NCBI RefSeq assembly: GCF_003111685.1
Contig: NZ_CP022189.1
Coordinates: forward strand, 512,001 to 576,000
Reading direction: 5' to 3'
Length of the DNA stretch: 64,000 nt
Origin: Alloyangia pacifica
GTDB lineage: Bacteria; Pseudomonadota; Alphaproteobacteria; Rhodobacterales; Rhodobacteraceae
In this document: positions 8,319-18,892 of the stretch, piece after piece
How positions within the stretch are numbered: position 1 is the stretch's first letter
Layout: each line of letters opens with the position of its first letter
Notes under the pieces: model-generated
Database searches by the model: none
The model's input: the letters and a program-made list of their open reading frames with translations, nothing else
Told to the model about the DNA's origin: nothing
Made by a program: the position numbers and the translations under genes

Positions 8319-10253
8319 ATGGGCAAAGTGATCGGTATCGACCTCGGCACCACGAACTCCTGCGTCGCCATCATGGACGGCAGCCAGGCTCGCGTGATCG
8401 AAAACGCCGAAGGCGCACGTACCACCCCGTCGATCGTCGCCTTCACCGACGACGAACGCCTCGTCGGCCAGCCCGCCAAGCGGCAGGCCGTGACCAACCC
8501 GGAAGCCACCATCTTCGCCGTTAAGCGTCTGATCGGTCGCCGCACCACCGATGCGGAAGTGACCAAGGACCAGAACATCGTCCCCTACAAGATCGTGGAC
8601 GGCGGCAATGGCGATGCCTGGGTTGAAGCCAAGGGTGAGAAATACTCCCCGTCGCAAATCTCTGCCTTCATCCTCGGCAAGATGAAGGAAACCGCCGAGA
8701 GCTACCTCGGCGAGGAAGTGACCCAGGCCGTCATCACGGTCCCGGCCTACTTCAACGACGCCCAGCGTCAGGCCACCAAGGACGCCGGCAAGATCGCTGG
8801 CCTCGAAGTGCTGCGGATCATCAACGAGCCGACCGCGGCTGCGCTGGCCTACGGCCTCGACAAGAAAGAATCGAAGACCATCGCGGTCTATGACCTCGGC
8901 GGCGGCACCTTCGACGTGACCATCCTCGAGATCGACGATGGCCTCTTCGAGGTGAAGTCCACCAACGGCGACACGTTCCTCGGCGGTGAAGACTTCGACA
9001 TGCGGATCGTTAACTACCTGGCGGACGAGTTCAAGAAAGAGCACCAGGTCGACCTGACCAAGGACAAGATGGCCCTGCAGCGTCTCAAGGAAGCTGCCGA
9101 GAAGGCCAAGATCGAGCTGTCCAGCTCGAGCCAGACCGAGATCAACCAGCCGTTCATCTCGATGGGCTCGAACGGCCAGCCGCTGCACATGGTCATGAAG
9201 CTGACCCGTGCCAAGCTGGAAAGCCTCGTGGGCGACCTGATCAAGGCCTCGCTGAAGCCCTGCGCCGCCGCGCTGAAGGATGCCGGCATTTCGAAGGAAG
9301 AGATCGACGAGGTCGTTCTGGTCGGCGGTCAGACCCGTATGCCGAAGGTCATCGAAGAGGTGACCAAGTTCTTCGGCAAGGAGCCGCACAAGGGCGTGAA
9401 CCCGGACGAAGTGGTTGCCATGGGCGCCGCGATCCAGGCCGGTGTTCTGCAGGGTGACGTAAAGGACGTGGTCCTGCTCGATGTGACCCCGCTGTCGCTG
9501 GGCATCGAGACGCTGGGTGGCGTGTTCACCCGCCTGATCGACCGCAACACGACGATCCCGACCAAGAAGTCCCAGATCTTCTCGACCGCCGAGGACAACC
9601 AGGGCGCCGTGACGATCCGTGTCTTCCAGGGTGAGCGCGAGATGGCGGCCGACAACAAGCTGCTCGGCCAGTTCAACCTCGAGAACATCCCGCCGGCGCC
9701 GCGCGGCATGCCGCAGATCGAGGTGACCTTCGACATCGACGCCAACGGCATCGTTTCCGTGTCGGCCAAGGACAAGGGCACCGGCAAGGAACAGAAGATC
9801 ACCATCCAGGCATCGGGTGGCCTCACCGACGCGGACATCGAGCGCATGGTCAAGGACGCCGAGGAGAACGCCGAGGCGGACGGCAAGCGCAAGGAGCTCG
9901 TCGAGGCCCGTAACCAGGCCGAGAGCCTCATCCACTCGACCGAAAAGTCGATCGAGGAGCATGGCGACAAGGTCGATCCGTCGACCATCGAAGCCATCGA
10001 GCTGGCGATTGCCGCGCTCAAGGATGATCTCGAGAAGGACGATGTCACCGGTGAGAAGCTGAAGTCCGGCATCCAGAACGTGACCGAAGTGGCCATGCGT
10101 CTGGGCGAGGCGATCTACAAGGCGCAGGCCGAGGCGGGCGACAGCGCTCCCGAAGCCGACACCGGCGACTCCGGCGACAAGTCGGGCCCGTCGGATGACG
10201 ACAACATCGTGGACGCGGACTTCGAAGACCTCGACGACCGCAAGCGCAGCTAA
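8319..10253 (+). CDS. dnaK: Hsp70 chaperone DnaK
   Basis: 644 residues. Starts [20 protein letters not shown], the phosphate-1 loop of the actin-like ATPase; the [13 protein letters not shown] and [11 protein letters not shown] signatures follow. The C-terminal substrate-binding domain ends in the acidic EEVD-like tail [15 protein letters not shown]. The upstream ATG at 8277 is rejected because the conserved N-terminus and an AAAAGGGA site fix 8319. ATP-driven cytosolic folding chaperone working with DnaJ and GrpE; dnaJ lies 76 bases downstream beyond a strong hairpin. Confidence 0.98.
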   Translation: MGKVIGIDLGTTNSCVAIMDGSQARVIENAEGARTTPSIVAFTDDERLVGQPAKRQAVTNPEATIFAVKRLIGRRTTDAEVTKDQNIVPYKIVDGGNGDAWVEAKGEKYSPSQISAFILGKMKETAESYLGEEVTQAVITVPAYFNDAQRQATKDAGKIAGLEVLRIINEPTAAALAYGLDKKESKTIAVYDLGGGTFDVTILEIDDGLFEVKSTNGDTFLGGEDFDMRIVNYLADEFKKEHQVDLTKDKMALQRLKEAAEKAKIELSSSSQTEINQPFISMGSNGQPLHMVMKLTRAKLESLVGDLIKASLKPCAAALKDAGISKEEIDEVVLVGGQTRMPKVIEEVTKFFGKEPHKGVNPDEVVAMGAAIQAGVLQGDVKDVVLLDVTPLSLGIETLGGVFTRLIDRNTTIPTKKSQIFSTAEDNQGAVTIRVFQGEREMAADNKLLGQFNLENIPPAPRGMPQIEVTFDIDANGIVSVSAKDKGTGKEQKITIQASGGLTDADIERMVKDAEENAEADGKRKELVEARNQAESLIHSTEKSIEEHGDKVDPSTIEAIELAIAALKDDLEKDDVTGEKLKSGIQNVTEVAMRLGEAIYKAQAEAGDSAPEADTGDSGDKSGPSDDDNIVDADFEDLDDRKRS

Positions 10254-10273
10254 GCCATAGCGGAACCAGACGG

Positions 10274-10306
10274 GGGCCGGTCCGGATGCCGGACCGGCCC
10301 TTTTCT
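10274..10306 (+). terminator. Rho-independent terminator between dnaK and dnaJ
   Basis: A perfect 12-bp GC stem (10274-10285 with 10289-10300), ATG loop, then TTTTCT. Its position means dnaJ expression either depends on read-through or on its own promoter, giving less DnaJ than DnaK. Confidence 0.8.
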
Positions 10307-10329
10307 GTTCCGGGCCAAGGAGGGCATGT

Positions 10330-11481
10330 ATGTCCAAGCGTGACTATTACGAGCTGCTCGGCGTCGCCAAAGGGGCCTCCGCGGACGAGATCAAGAAGGG
10401 CTATCGCAAGAAAGCGAAGGAACTTCACCCCGACCGGAACGCGGACAACCCTGAGGCGGAAGCCCAGTTCAAGGAAATCAATGAGGCCTACGAGGTTCTC
10501 AAGGACGCCGACAAGAAGGCGGCCTATGACCGCTACGGCCACGCGGCCTTCGAAGGCGGCATGGGCGGCGGGGGACGTCCCGGCGGCGGCTTCGGCCAGC
10601 AGGGTGATTTCGCCTCGGCTTTCTCCGACGTCTTCGACGATCTCTTCGGCGACTTCATGGGCGGCGGCCGTGGTGGCGGCGGACGCCAGCGCGCGGCGCG
10701 CGGCGCGGACCTGCGCTACAATCTGCGCGTGACGCTGGAGGACGCTTACGGCGGCCTGCAGAAGACCATCAACGTGCCGACCTCGGTGCAATGCGGCGAG
10801 TGCCATGGTTCGGGTGCCGAGGGCGGCGCCGAGCCGGTGACCTGCCCGACCTGTTCGGGCATGGGCAAGGTCCGCGCAACGCAGGGCTTCTTCACAGTCG
10901 AGCGCACCTGTCCAACCTGTTCGGGTCTCGGCCAGATCATCAAGAACCCCTGTTCCTCCTGTGGCGGCCAAGGCCGTGTGCAGAAAGAGCGTTCGCTGTC
11001 GGTCAACATCCCTGCGGGGGTCGAAACCGGTACCCGCATCCGTCTGGCCGGTGAAGGCGAGGCGGGGATGCGCGGCGGTCCTCCGGGCGATCTCTACATC
11101 TTCATCGAGGTCAAGAAGCACGGCATCTTCGAGCGCGAGGGCACCGAGCTGCATTGCCGCGTGCCGGTATCGATGACCACCGCCGCACTTGGCGGCGACA
11201 TCGAGGTGCCAACCATCGACGGCGGCCGCAGCCGGGTGAAAATCCCCTCTGGCAGCCAGTCCGGTCGCCAGATGCGCCTGCGTGGCAAGGGCATGCCCGC
11301 CCTGCGCGGCGGCCCGGCCGGGGATATGTTCATCGAGCTGGCGGTCGAGACCCCGGTAAACCTCACCTCGCGCCAGAAAGAACTTCTGCGCGAGTTCGAG
11401 GATCAGTCCGAGGACAACAACCCGGAATCGAAGAGCTTCTTCTCTTCGGTGAAGGGGTTCTGGGATTCGATGAAGGGCTGA
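10330..11481 (+). CDS. dnaJ: Co-chaperone DnaJ (Hsp40)
   Basis: 383 residues, type I DnaJ. The J domain starts [11 protein letters not shown] and holds the HPD motif (LHPDRN) that stimulates DnaK. A Gly-rich linker follows (about residues 75-125), then four zinc-binding repeats [24 protein letters not shown] and CSSCGGQG, and the C-terminal substrate-binding domains. Delivers unfolded proteins to DnaK in the cytosol. Confidence 0.97.
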   Translation: MSKRDYYELLGVAKGASADEIKKGYRKKAKELHPDRNADNPEAEAQFKEINEAYEVLKDADKKAAYDRYGHAAFEGGMGGGGRPGGGFGQQGDFASAFSDVFDDLFGDFMGGGRGGGGRQRAARGADLRYNLRVTLEDAYGGLQKTINVPTSVQCGECHGSGAEGGAEPVTCPTCSGMGKVRATQGFFTVERTCPTCSGLGQIIKNPCSSCGGQGRVQKERSLSVNIPAGVETGTRIRLAGEGEAGMRGGPPGDLYIFIEVKKHGIFEREGTELHCRVPVSMTTAALGGDIEVPTIDGGRSRVKIPSGSQSGRQMRLRGKGMPALRGGPAGDMFIELAVETPVNLTSRQKELLREFEDQSEDNNPESKSFFSSVKGFWDSMKG

Positions 11482-11505
11482 TCGGCCCTTTCACAAGGAT
11501 CGGAC

Positions 11506-11536
11506 ACGGCGCGGGATGGTCCGCGCCGTTTTCTTT
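11506..11536 (+). terminator. Terminator after dnaJ
   Basis: Nine-base-pair stem ACGGCGCGG/CCGCGCCGT with a six-base loop followed by TTTTCTTTT. Confidence 0.8.
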
Positions 11537-11629
11537 TGGGGCACTGCGGCCACGGGTGCGTTTCGGCCTGCGCTATGTCTCGCGCTTGGCTTAACGCTTT
11601 TCTAACCGTGATTCCGTCACCCTGACGCG

Positions 11630-12394
11630 ATGTGCCCGCCCCGCCATTTCTCCGACATTCAGCCCTCGCTCTTTGCCGGCGACGAGGCACCGGTTCGCCC
11701 TGCGCCCGATGGGCGGCCGCTCCCGTCCTACATCCGCGATCACCGAAGGCGGCTGCGCGATCGCTTTCTCACCGGGGGGGCCGATGCCGTGCCCGACTAC
11801 GAGCTGCTCGAGCTGCTGCTGTTTCGTGCCATCCCCCGGCAGGACATGAAGCCGCTCGCCCGCCGCCTGCTCGAGCATTTTGGCGATTTCAACGCCGTTG
11901 TCTCAGCCCCGCCCGCCCGGCTGCGCGACGTTGACGGGGTGGGGGAGGCCGTGGTGACGGAGCTGAAGATCGTCGAGGCGGCGGCGCATCGTTTGGCACG
12001 CAGCCGGGTGCTGCAGCGGCAGGTGGTCACCTCTTGGGAGGCGTTGCTGGACTATTGCCAGACGGCCATGGCGCATCGCGACACCGAGCAGTTCCGCGTG
12101 CTCTTCCTCGACCGCAAGAACGTGCTCATCGCCGACGAGCCGCAGGCGCGTGGCACGGTGGACCATGTCCCGGTCTATCCGCGCGAGGTGGTCAAACGGG
12201 CGCTGGAGCTGAACGCCAGCGCGCTCATTCTCGTGCACAACCATCCGTCGGGCGATCCCACGCCCAGCGGTGCCGACATCGAGATGACCGAGCAGATCCG
12301 GTTGGCGGCGGAAGCTCTGGGCATCACCTTGCACGACCATCTGGTGATCGGCCGCTCGCGCGAATTGAGCTTCCGGGCCGAGGGGCTGCTCTGA
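11630..12394 (+). CDS. radC: RadC family JAMM-domain protein
   Basis: 254 residues. An N-terminal helix-hairpin-helix-like region (PDYELLELLLFRAIPRQDMKPLARRLLE, then VDGVGEAVVTELK) precedes the JAMM/MPN metalloprotease-like domain with HNHPSGDPTPSGAD, holding the two His and the Asp of the zinc site. Despite the RadC name, the E. coli protein is not firmly shown to act in DNA repair, so the biochemical role is open. Convergent with the next gene, 3 bases apart. Confidence 0.92.
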   Translation: MCPPRHFSDIQPSLFAGDEAPVRPAPDGRPLPSYIRDHRRRLRDRFLTGGADAVPDYELLELLLFRAIPRQDMKPLARRLLEHFGDFNAVVSAPPARLRDVDGVGEAVVTELKIVEAAAHRLARSRVLQRQVVTSWEALLDYCQTAMAHRDTEQFRVLFLDRKNVLIADEPQARGTVDHVPVYPREVVKRALELNASALILVHNHPSGDPTPSGADIEMTEQIRLAAEALGITLHDHLVIGRSRELSFRAEGLL

Positions 12395-12397
12395 GCC

Positions 12398-13972
12398 CTA
12401 GCGCAGCCAGACCTCGACGCGGCGGTTTACCTGCCGGCCCCAGACCGTGTCGTCGCAGGCCATGGGCATGGCCTCGCCGAAGGCGTCGGTGAGCAGGGTA
12501 ATGCCTGCAAGGTCATTGGCCTCGGCAGCCGCGATCACCGCGTCGCGGACCGAGGCGGCGCGCTCGGCGGCGATTTGCAGATTGCCCTCGCTTGGCCCCT
12601 CTCCGTCGGAGAAGCCGACGAAGACCAGCGTGCGCCCATCGTACTCGCCCAGCTCCAGCGCCCGGGCGAGCTGCTGAACATTCGAGCGGGACTGCGTGTC
12701 GAGCCCTGCCGAGCCCGCTTCGAAGCGGAAGGAGGTGGTCAGGCGCCGCATCGGCGCGAGCGCGGCCACGAGCCGTTTCAGTTCGCTCAGGCCCGCGTCG
12801 CCCTCGGCAATGGCAATGGCGTTGGCCAGCCGGTCTCCTTGCGCGTCGAGTGGTAGCTCTTCGGGGCTCTGGTCGACGAAGCCAGCGCGTCGGATGACGA
12901 TCTGCGCGGGCGCCGAGCGGGTGAACTCGAGGAACTCGCGCGCCAGCTTGGGCAGGCGGCGGGCGGGCATGTAGACGAAGACCGGCATGGTGAGCGGGTA
13001 GTCCTCGGTCTTGATCGCCTGCCGCGTGCCACGCAGGTGGAAGCCGCAGCTGCCGGTGAGCACGACGGGGCGACTGTTGCCAACCTCTGCCGCGCTAACA
13101 AAGCCGAGCCCCAGAGCATCTTCGGAGACCGCCGCGGCGAGCGCCGAGGCGCTGTCATGTCGGACGGTTTCCGAGTTGCGCAGGGTTAGGGTGGGGGGCT
13201 GAAGGAGATGGTCTTCGAGCGCCTGCACCAGCCCCGACCCCTCGCGCGGGAGGTGCAGCACGATTGGCGCATCCGGGCCACCCAGGTCCTGCCAGTTGTC
13301 GATCTCGCCAGAGAGCACCGCCGCCAGGTTGGGCAGCGAGACCTTGGTGACCGGGTTGGCGGGGGCCACAACCGGTACCAGCGCGTCGAGCGCCAGCACG
13401 CGGCTGCGGTTGGGCTGCGTCAGATCGCCAAGCCCCGCCTGCCACGCAAGCTCCTGCTCGGCGGGACGGACCTCGCGCAGGGCGACGACGATATCGGCCT
13501 CGGCGGCGAGCAGGTCGGCAAAGCCCTCGTCGGTGCTGGAAGGGGTGATGTCAAAATGGCCGATCTCGCGCTCGCCGTCGGTCAGCGCGTAGCGTGTCCC
13601 GCCCCCGGCCAGCGTGCCCGGCTCGGCGCCGTAGCCATTGCGCTGCGCGAAGCTCTCGATCAGCGCAGGCATCAGCAGCGCGCCCAGGGAGGTGGCTCCG
13701 GAAATGCGCAGCTCGGCGACGAAATCGGTCAGCGAGGGGCAGCCGACGCCCTCGCAGAGCACGCCCGAGCTGTCGACGGTCAACTCGCCGTAGCGGCTGT
13801 CGATACGGTAGAACTCGCCGTCGAAGCCAAGCATGGTGCCGCTCAGCTCGATGCCGCCGTCGCGCGAGCGCAGAGTCACATCCTGAGCTTCGGCGCGTGT
13901 CGGCAAGAGGAGGCCTGAAAGGGCGCCCGGAATGAAAAGTGCGACGATGATCGCCGCACGGACCTGTCGCAT
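12398..13972 (-). CDS. Periplasmic binding-protein-like / OmpA fusion protein
   Basis: 524 residues. A signal peptide spans about residues 1-29 (ends TRAEAQ). Residues about 75-355 resemble the phosphate-type (PstS-like) periplasmic binding fold: ISGATSLGALLMPALIESFA, DIVVALREV, LPREGSGLVQALEDHLL. The last 120 residues form an OmpA-like peptidoglycan-binding domain, with FEAGSAGLDTQSRSNVQQLARALE and a C-terminal NRRVEVWLR. So a ligand-binding domain is anchored to the cell wall. Role unknown; it could sense or hold a phosphate-like ligand. Confidence 0.8.
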   Translation of the reverse strand: MRQVRAAIIVALFIPGALSGLLLPTRAEAQDVTLRSRDGGIELSGTMLGFDGEFYRIDSRYGELTVDSSGVLCEGVGCPSLTDFVAELRISGATSLGALLMPALIESFAQRNGYGAEPGTLAGGGTRYALTDGEREIGHFDITPSSTDEGFADLLAAEADIVVALREVRPAEQELAWQAGLGDLTQPNRSRVLALDALVPVVAPANPVTKVSLPNLAAVLSGEIDNWQDLGGPDAPIVLHLPREGSGLVQALEDHLLQPPTLTLRNSETVRHDSASALAAAVSEDALGLGFVSAAEVGNSRPVVLTGSCGFHLRGTRQAIKTEDYPLTMPVFVYMPARRLPKLAREFLEFTRSAPAQIVIRRAGFVDQSPEELPLDAQGDRLANAIAIAEGDAGLSELKRLVAALAPMRRLTTSFRFEAGSAGLDTQSRSNVQQLARALELGEYDGRTLVFVGFSDGEGPSEGNLQIAAERAASVRDAVIAAAEANDLAGITLLTDAFGEAMPMACDDTVWGRQVNRRVEVWLR

Positions 13973-13994
13973 CGGGGCCTCTTGACCGCTCGTT

Positions 13995-14954
13995 CTAGTT
14001 GGCGGCGATCTTCAGGTCTTCGAGCAGGTTTTTCAACACCAGAAAGTCACCGGTGGCGCTGCAATCTGGCATGGAAAGCGTGAGATCGCGGGCACGCAGG
14101 CTGCCGCCCAGGCGGAACTCCAGCGTCTGCGCCTCGATCCCTCGGCCGCAATTGGCCTTGGTGATCTCTGCCTCGATGGTGAGCGCGACCGCGCCGGCGG
14201 TCTTTGCCGCGGCGGCGGGGAAGGTGTAGACCTCGGCCATGCGCGCCTCGGGGCTGGCGGCATCGCCAAGGCGGGTCATGAACCCGCCCTCGCCGCGCGC
14301 GGTCCGGGTCAAATCTCCGGCGGCGGCCGCCCAGACGTGGCCCGCTTCGTCTCCGGCCGCGCCGAATTCATTGGCATGAAGGGCAAGCCCGCTCTCGCCA
14401 CGCCATTGCAGCGCGACCCTGTCGTAGAAGGGCAGGGCCGGGACATCGGCCATGGCGGTCGCCCCCGCGCCAGTGGCGAAGGAGGCGATAAAGAGCGCCT
14501 TCTCCGCCAGCGCGGGCACCTCGACACGGAGTGTGCCGTCGGGCTGGGTGACCTCGGTGAACATCAGCCCGTTATGGTGGATCGTCACGCGCTCGGAAGC
14601 GAAGCAGGGGGCCACGATGTCGAGCGCGACCATCGCCCCGGCACCGGAACGCGCGGACATGGTGACCGAACAATCTGAGGCCGTGATCTCGGTCTCCTCG
14701 GGAAGGACCGCCGGGCGTGTCCCTGCCTCGGAGAGGGCGGCGGTGCGGATTTTCTGTGGCGCAGGCAGGCTGGCCTCGGCGGCGCGATCAGCGGGAAGCT
14801 CTGGAAGCCGGACCGAGGAGGTGTCCTCGATCTGGGCGATCTGCATGGCCCCGGCGCGTTGGCCGCGGGCGTCGAGCTGCTGCATCGCGAAGCCGATGAT
14901 GACGGCCGCGCTGAGGGTCATAATTGCAAGTCTGTAGCTCTTGATCCGTCCCAT
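13995..14954 (-). CDS. Membrane-anchored hypothetical protein upstream of secA
   Basis: 319 residues from the ATG at 14954, beginning MGRIKSYRLAIMTLSAAVIIGFAM, one N-terminal membrane segment with a basic start, so probably an inner-membrane-anchored periplasmic protein. The rest is acidic and Ala-rich with Cys pairs (DCSVTMSA, APCFASE, ANCGRG, MPDCSATGD) that could form disulfides. I do not recognise a domain. It follows secA on the same strand, but a 17-bp perfect stem lies between them. Confidence 0.65.
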   Translation of the reverse strand: MGRIKSYRLAIMTLSAAVIIGFAMQQLDARGQRAGAMQIAQIEDTSSVRLPELPADRAAEASLPAPQKIRTAALSEAGTRPAVLPEETEITASDCSVTMSARSGAGAMVALDIVAPCFASERVTIHHNGLMFTEVTQPDGTLRVEVPALAEKALFIASFATGAGATAMADVPALPFYDRVALQWRGESGLALHANEFGAAGDEAGHVWAAAAGDLTRTARGEGGFMTRLGDAASPEARMAEVYTFPAAAAKTAGAVALTIEAEITKANCGRGIEAQTLEFRLGGSLRARDLTLSMPDCSATGDFLVLKNLLEDLKIAAN

Positions 14955-15036
14955 GATCGTCCCCGACAACTGAACTCGTACCGGAAACAATCTGAGTCTC
15001 AAAAGAGGCATGGTTGCGGCAGTGCGGAGGAGTCAT

Positions 15037-15076
15037 CGGGGCGGGCCCGGGGCATAGGCGCCCCGGGCCCGCCCCG
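15037..15076. repeat. Perfect 17-bp GC stem-loop between secA and next gene
   Basis: CGGGGCGGGCCCGGGGC pairs with its exact complement across a six-base loop. No T run follows on either strand. Shares the core CGCCCCGGGCCCG with the element at 61928. Confidence 0.7.
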
Positions 15077-15108
15077 GAAAGTCGGTCTGCGATGTCAGCG
15101 GCGCCTGA

Positions 15109-17832
15109 TCAGGCGAGGCTACCATGGCAATGCTTGAACTTCTTGCCAGAGCCGCAGGGGCAGGGATCGTTGCGGCTCGGATTGCCCCAGGTTGCCGGCT
15201 CGTTCTCGTCGAAGCCGTCGACCAGAGGCTCGTGCGATTCCGGCACGGCCGCGTTCTCGCTCGGGCCGACCGCATGCGCCTGCTCGGCGAGCTTCTGCTG
15301 CTGCGCCTGTTGTTCGGCCATCTGCTGCAGCATCTTCTGCTGCTCTTCCTGGGTCATCGGGCGCACCCGGCCAAGCTGCTCGGTCACGCGCTCGCGCAGG
15401 GATTCCAGCATCGACTCGAAGAGCTGGAAGGCTTCGTTCTTATACTCGTTGAGCGGGTCACGCTGCGCATAGCCACGGAAGCCCACGACCGACCGCAGGT
15501 GCTCGAGCGTCAGAAGGTGCTCGCGCCACTTGGTGTCGATTGTCTGCAGCAGCACCTGCTTCTCGATCTGGCGCATGGTCTCGGGACCGAAGGCCTCGGC
15601 CTTCTCGGCCATCTGCTTGTCGGTGGCCTCTTCGATGCGCTCGCGGATGGTTTCTGCGTCGACGCCCTCTTCGTCGCCCCAGGCGATGACCGGCAGGTCG
15701 ATGCCGAGCTTCTCGATGCACGCGGCGTAAAGACCCTGCATGTCCCACTGATCGGCATAAGCCTTCGCGGGCACATAGGTTTCGACCAACTCGTCGATCA
15801 CCTCGTGGCGCATGTCCTCTGCGATCTCCGAGAGATCCTTGGCTTCCATGATTTCCAGACGCTGCGCGAAGATCACCTTGCGCTGGTCGTTCATCACGTC
15901 GTCGAATTTCAGCAGCTGCTTGCGGATGTCGAAGTTGCGGCCTTCGACCTTGGCCTGCGCGCGCTCCAGCGACTTGTTCACCCAAGGGTGGATGATCGCC
16001 TCGCCTTCCTTCATGCCGAGCTTGGTCAGCACCTTGTCGAGCCGCTCGGAGCCGAAGATGCGCATCAGGTCATCTTCGAGCGACAGGTAGAAGGAGCTGC
16101 GACCCGGGTCACCCTGGCGGCCCGAACGGCCGCGCAACTGGTTGTCGATGCGGCGGCTCTCGTGGCGCTCGGTGGCCAGCACGAAGAGACCGCCGGCCTC
16201 CTTCACCTCGGCCTCGGCCTTGGCGTGCTCGGTCTCGATGCGGGCGCGGATTTCTTCAGGGTCGGCCTCGGGATCGGCGGCGATGGCCTCCATCACGAGG
16301 AATTCGAAGTTGCCGCCCAGCTTGATGTCGGTGCCGCGGCCAGCCATGTTCGTCGCGATGGTGACCGCGCCCAGCTTGCCGGCGTCGGCGACGATCTGCG
16401 CTTCCTGCTCGTGCTGGCGGGCGTTGAGCACATTGTGCGTCAGCCCGGCCTTGCTCAGCAGCTGCGAGAGCAGCTCGGATTTCTCGATCGAGGTGGTGCC
16501 GACGAGGACCGGCTGGCCCTTCGCATGCGCCGTCTTGATCTCTTCGGTGATCGCCGCGTATTTCTCGGCGGTGGTGCGGTAGACCTTGTCGTCGTCGTCG
16601 ATCCGCGCGATCGGCCGGTTGGTCGGCACTTCGACCACGCCCAGCTTGTAGATCTCGGCAAATTCCTCGGCCTCGGTCAGCGCGGTGCCGGTCATGCCCG
16701 ACAGCTTGTCGTAAAGGCGGAAGTAGTTCTGGAAGGTCACGCTGGCGAGGGTGACGTTCTCGGGCTGGATCTGGCAGCCTTCCTTCGCCTCGATCGCCTG
16801 GTGCAGGCCATCCGACAGACGGCGGCCGGCCATCATCCGGCCGGTGAATTCGTCGATCAGCACGACCTGCCCGTCTCGGACGATGTAGTCCTTGTCACGG
16901 GTGTAAAGCTTGTGCGCGCGCAGGCCCTGGTTGACGTGGTGCACCACGGTGGTGCTTTCCGGGTCGTAGAGCGTCTGGCCCTCGGGCAGGATGCCGCGGC
17001 GGTGGAGCATGTCCTCGAGCGCCTCGTTGCCCTCGTCGGTGAAGGTGACGTTGCGGCTCTTTTCATCGAGCGTGTAGCCGTCCTCGGGCAGTTCGGGGAT
17101 CAGCCGGTCGATGGCGACATAGAGGTCCGAGCGGTCCTGGCTGGGACCGGAGATGATCAGCGGGGTGCGCGCCTCGTCGATGAGGATCGAGTCCACCTCG
17201 TCGACCACGGCGAAGCCATGGCCGCGCTGCATCATCTGATCCAGTTCGGACTTCATGTTGTCGCGGAGGTAGTCGAAGCCCAGCTCGTTGTTGGTGGCAT
17301 AGGTGATGTCGCAGGCATAGGCCTGCTTCTTCTCGTCCTCGGGCTGCTGCGGGTAGACCACGCCGGTGGTCATGCCGAGCGCGGCGAACACCTTGGACAT
17401 CCACTCGGCGTCACGGCGGGCCAGGTAGTCGTTCACCGTCACCACGTGCACGCTCTTTCCGGAAAGGGCGTTGAGATACGACGGGAAGGTGGCGACCAGC
17501 GTTTTGCCCTCGCCGGTCTTCATCTCGGAGATGTTACCCTGGTGAAGGAAAATCCCGCCCATCAGCTGCACATCAAAGGCGCGCAGGCCGAGCGCGCGCT
17601 TGGCCGCCTCGCGGCAGTTGGCAAAGGCCTCGGGCAGCAGCGCGTCGAGGCTTTCGCCCTCGGCAAAGCGCTTGCGGAACTCCTTGGTTTTGGCGATCAG
17701 CGCGGCATCGTCCAGCGCCTCGTACTCGGGTTCCAGCGCGTTGATTTGAGCGATCAGAGGTCGGGTGGCCTTGATCTTGCGGTCGTTCGGGGTGCCGAAC
17801 ACCTTCCGCGCGAGTTTTCCCATTCCGAGCAT
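15109..17832 (-). CDS. secA: Preprotein translocase ATPase SecA
   Basis: 907 residues from the ATG at 17832 ([19 protein letters not shown]), which matches the usual SecA N-terminus; an ATG at 17898 adds an unlikely leader. Seen in order: Walker [16 protein letters not shown]-type [18 protein letters not shown], the preprotein cross-linking region, the second nucleotide-binding fold with [14 protein letters not shown], and the C-terminal zinc-binding SEC-C motif [12 protein letters not shown]. Drives Sec-dependent protein export. Confidence 0.98.
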   Translation of the reverse strand: MLGMGKLARKVFGTPNDRKIKATRPLIAQINALEPEYEALDDAALIAKTKEFRKRFAEGESLDALLPEAFANCREAAKRALGLRAFDVQLMGGIFLHQGNISEMKTGEGKTLVATFPSYLNALSGKSVHVVTVNDYLARRDAEWMSKVFAALGMTTGVVYPQQPEDEKKQAYACDITYATNNELGFDYLRDNMKSELDQMMQRGHGFAVVDEVDSILIDEARTPLIISGPSQDRSDLYVAIDRLIPELPEDGYTLDEKSRNVTFTDEGNEALEDMLHRRGILPEGQTLYDPESTTVVHHVNQGLRAHKLYTRDKDYIVRDGQVVLIDEFTGRMMAGRRLSDGLHQAIEAKEGCQIQPENVTLASVTFQNYFRLYDKLSGMTGTALTEAEEFAEIYKLGVVEVPTNRPIARIDDDDKVYRTTAEKYAAITEEIKTAHAKGQPVLVGTTSIEKSELLSQLLSKAGLTHNVLNARQHEQEAQIVADAGKLGAVTIATNMAGRGTDIKLGGNFEFLVMEAIAADPEADPEEIRARIETEHAKAEAEVKEAGGLFVLATERHESRRIDNQLRGRSGRQGDPGRSSFYLSLEDDLMRIFGSERLDKVLTKLGMKEGEAIIHPWVNKSLERAQAKVEGRNFDIRKQLLKFDDVMNDQRKVIFAQRLEIMEAKDLSEIAEDMRHEVIDELVETYVPAKAYADQWDMQGLYAACIEKLGIDLPVIAWGDEEGVDAETIRERIEEATDKQMAEKAEAFGPETMRQIEKQVLLQTIDTKWREHLLTLEHLRSVVGFRGYAQRDPLNEYKNEAFQLFESMLESLRERVTEQLGRVRPMTQEEQQKMLQQMAEQQAQQQKLAEQAHAVGPSENAAVPESHEPLVDGFDENEPATWGNPSRNDPCPCGSGKKFKHCHGSLA

Positions 17833-18016
17833 GTGGCCTGCCTGTCCTGTCTGACAAAGTCGTGTTCCGCGTGAGGCATCCGCTTGCCCGCCTCGCACTC
17901 AACCCATATGACACAGGGGAACGACCGGCCTTGCAGAGCCTTGTGGCGATGTAAGCGGCAGGTTGGTAAGTGTCAACGCCGCCCGGTGGCGGGCGGCCAA
18001 CTGGAAGGACGCCTAG

Positions 18017-18892
18017 ATGCCCAAAACCCTCACCACACTGGGGGCGGCCGCGCTCGCCCTGACCCTCGCGCTGCCCCTTCACGCCCAGGATCAGGCTGCG
18101 GAGCAGACCGAGGCGCTGAGCGCCGACACCGTCGTGGCGACGGTGAACGGCACGGACATCACCCTCGGCGAGATGCTGGTCGTGCGCGCCAGCCTGCCCG
18201 AGCAGTACCAGCAGCTTGGCGATGACGTGCTCTGGGACGGCATCCTCGACCAGCTGGTTCAGCAGGAAGTGCTCGCACAGGACGAGAAGGCGGTCGAGAC
18301 CAAGCGCGTGGACCTGTCGCTGAAGACCGAGCGCCGCACGCTGCTCGCCGCCGAGACCGTGTCGGCCGTGGCCGACGCCGCGGTGACCGACGAGGCGCTG
18401 CAGGCCGCCTATGACGCGCAGTTCGCCGATGCCGACCAGGGCCAGGAATACAACGCCTCGCACATCCTCGTGGAGAGCGAGGACGAGGCCAAGGCGATCA
18501 TCGAAGAGCTGAACGGCGGCGCCGATTTCGCCACTGTGGCCAAGGAGAAATCCACCGGCCCGTCCGGCCCCAACGGCGGCGAACTCGGCTGGTTCAGCAA
18601 GGGCATGATGGTCGAGCCCTTCGAGACCGCGGTCGCGGACATGGAGCCGGGCGCGATCTCCGAAGCGCCGGTGCAGACCCAGTTCGGCTGGCATGTGATC
18701 AAGCTCAACGAGACTCGCGCCAAGGAAGCGCCGAAGCTCGACGAGGTGCGGGATCAGCTCGCCCAGCAGGTGCAGCAGGAAGCCGTCGCAGCCTATATGG
18801 ACGACGCCGAGGCTGGCGCCGAGATCACCCGCAAGTCCTCGGGGGATATCGATCCCTCCATCCTGTCCAACCTGCAGCTGCTGGAGGACTGA
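18017..18892 (+). CDS. Exported parvulin-type peptidyl-prolyl isomerase
   Basis: 291 residues with a signal peptide (LTTLGAAALALTLALPLHAQ). An N-terminal SurA-like chaperone region carries VATVNGTDITLGEM. Residues about 150-245 are the PpiC domain, with ASHILVESEDEAKAI and GPSGPNGGELGWF and the final QTQFGWHVIKL. Accelerates proline isomerisation in periplasmic or outer-membrane proteins. Divergent from secA and its stop codon abuts the argJ start (TGAGTG), indicating one transcript. Confidence 0.9.
   Translation: MPKTLTTLGAAALALTLALPLHAQDQAAEQTEALSADTVVATVNGTDITLGEMLVVRASLPEQYQQLGDDVLWDGILDQLVQQEVLAQDEKAVETKRVDLSLKTERRTLLAAETVSAVADAAVTDEALQAAYDAQFADADQGQEYNASHILVESEDEAKAIIEELNGGADFATVAKEKSTGPSGPNGGELGWFSKGMMVEPFETAVADMEPGAISEAPVQTQFGWHVIKLNETRAKEAPKLDEVRDQLAQQVQQEAVAAYMDDAEAGAEITRKSSGDIDPSILSNLQLLED

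Noticed and set aside
8184..10337. Minus-strand open frame opposite dnaK
   Set aside because: Shadow of dnaK.
15124..17874. Long plus-strand open frame opposite secA
   Set aside because: Antisense shadow of a GC-rich gene; the translation has low-complexity His/Leu/Gly-rich content and no conserved motif, while secA is unmistakable.
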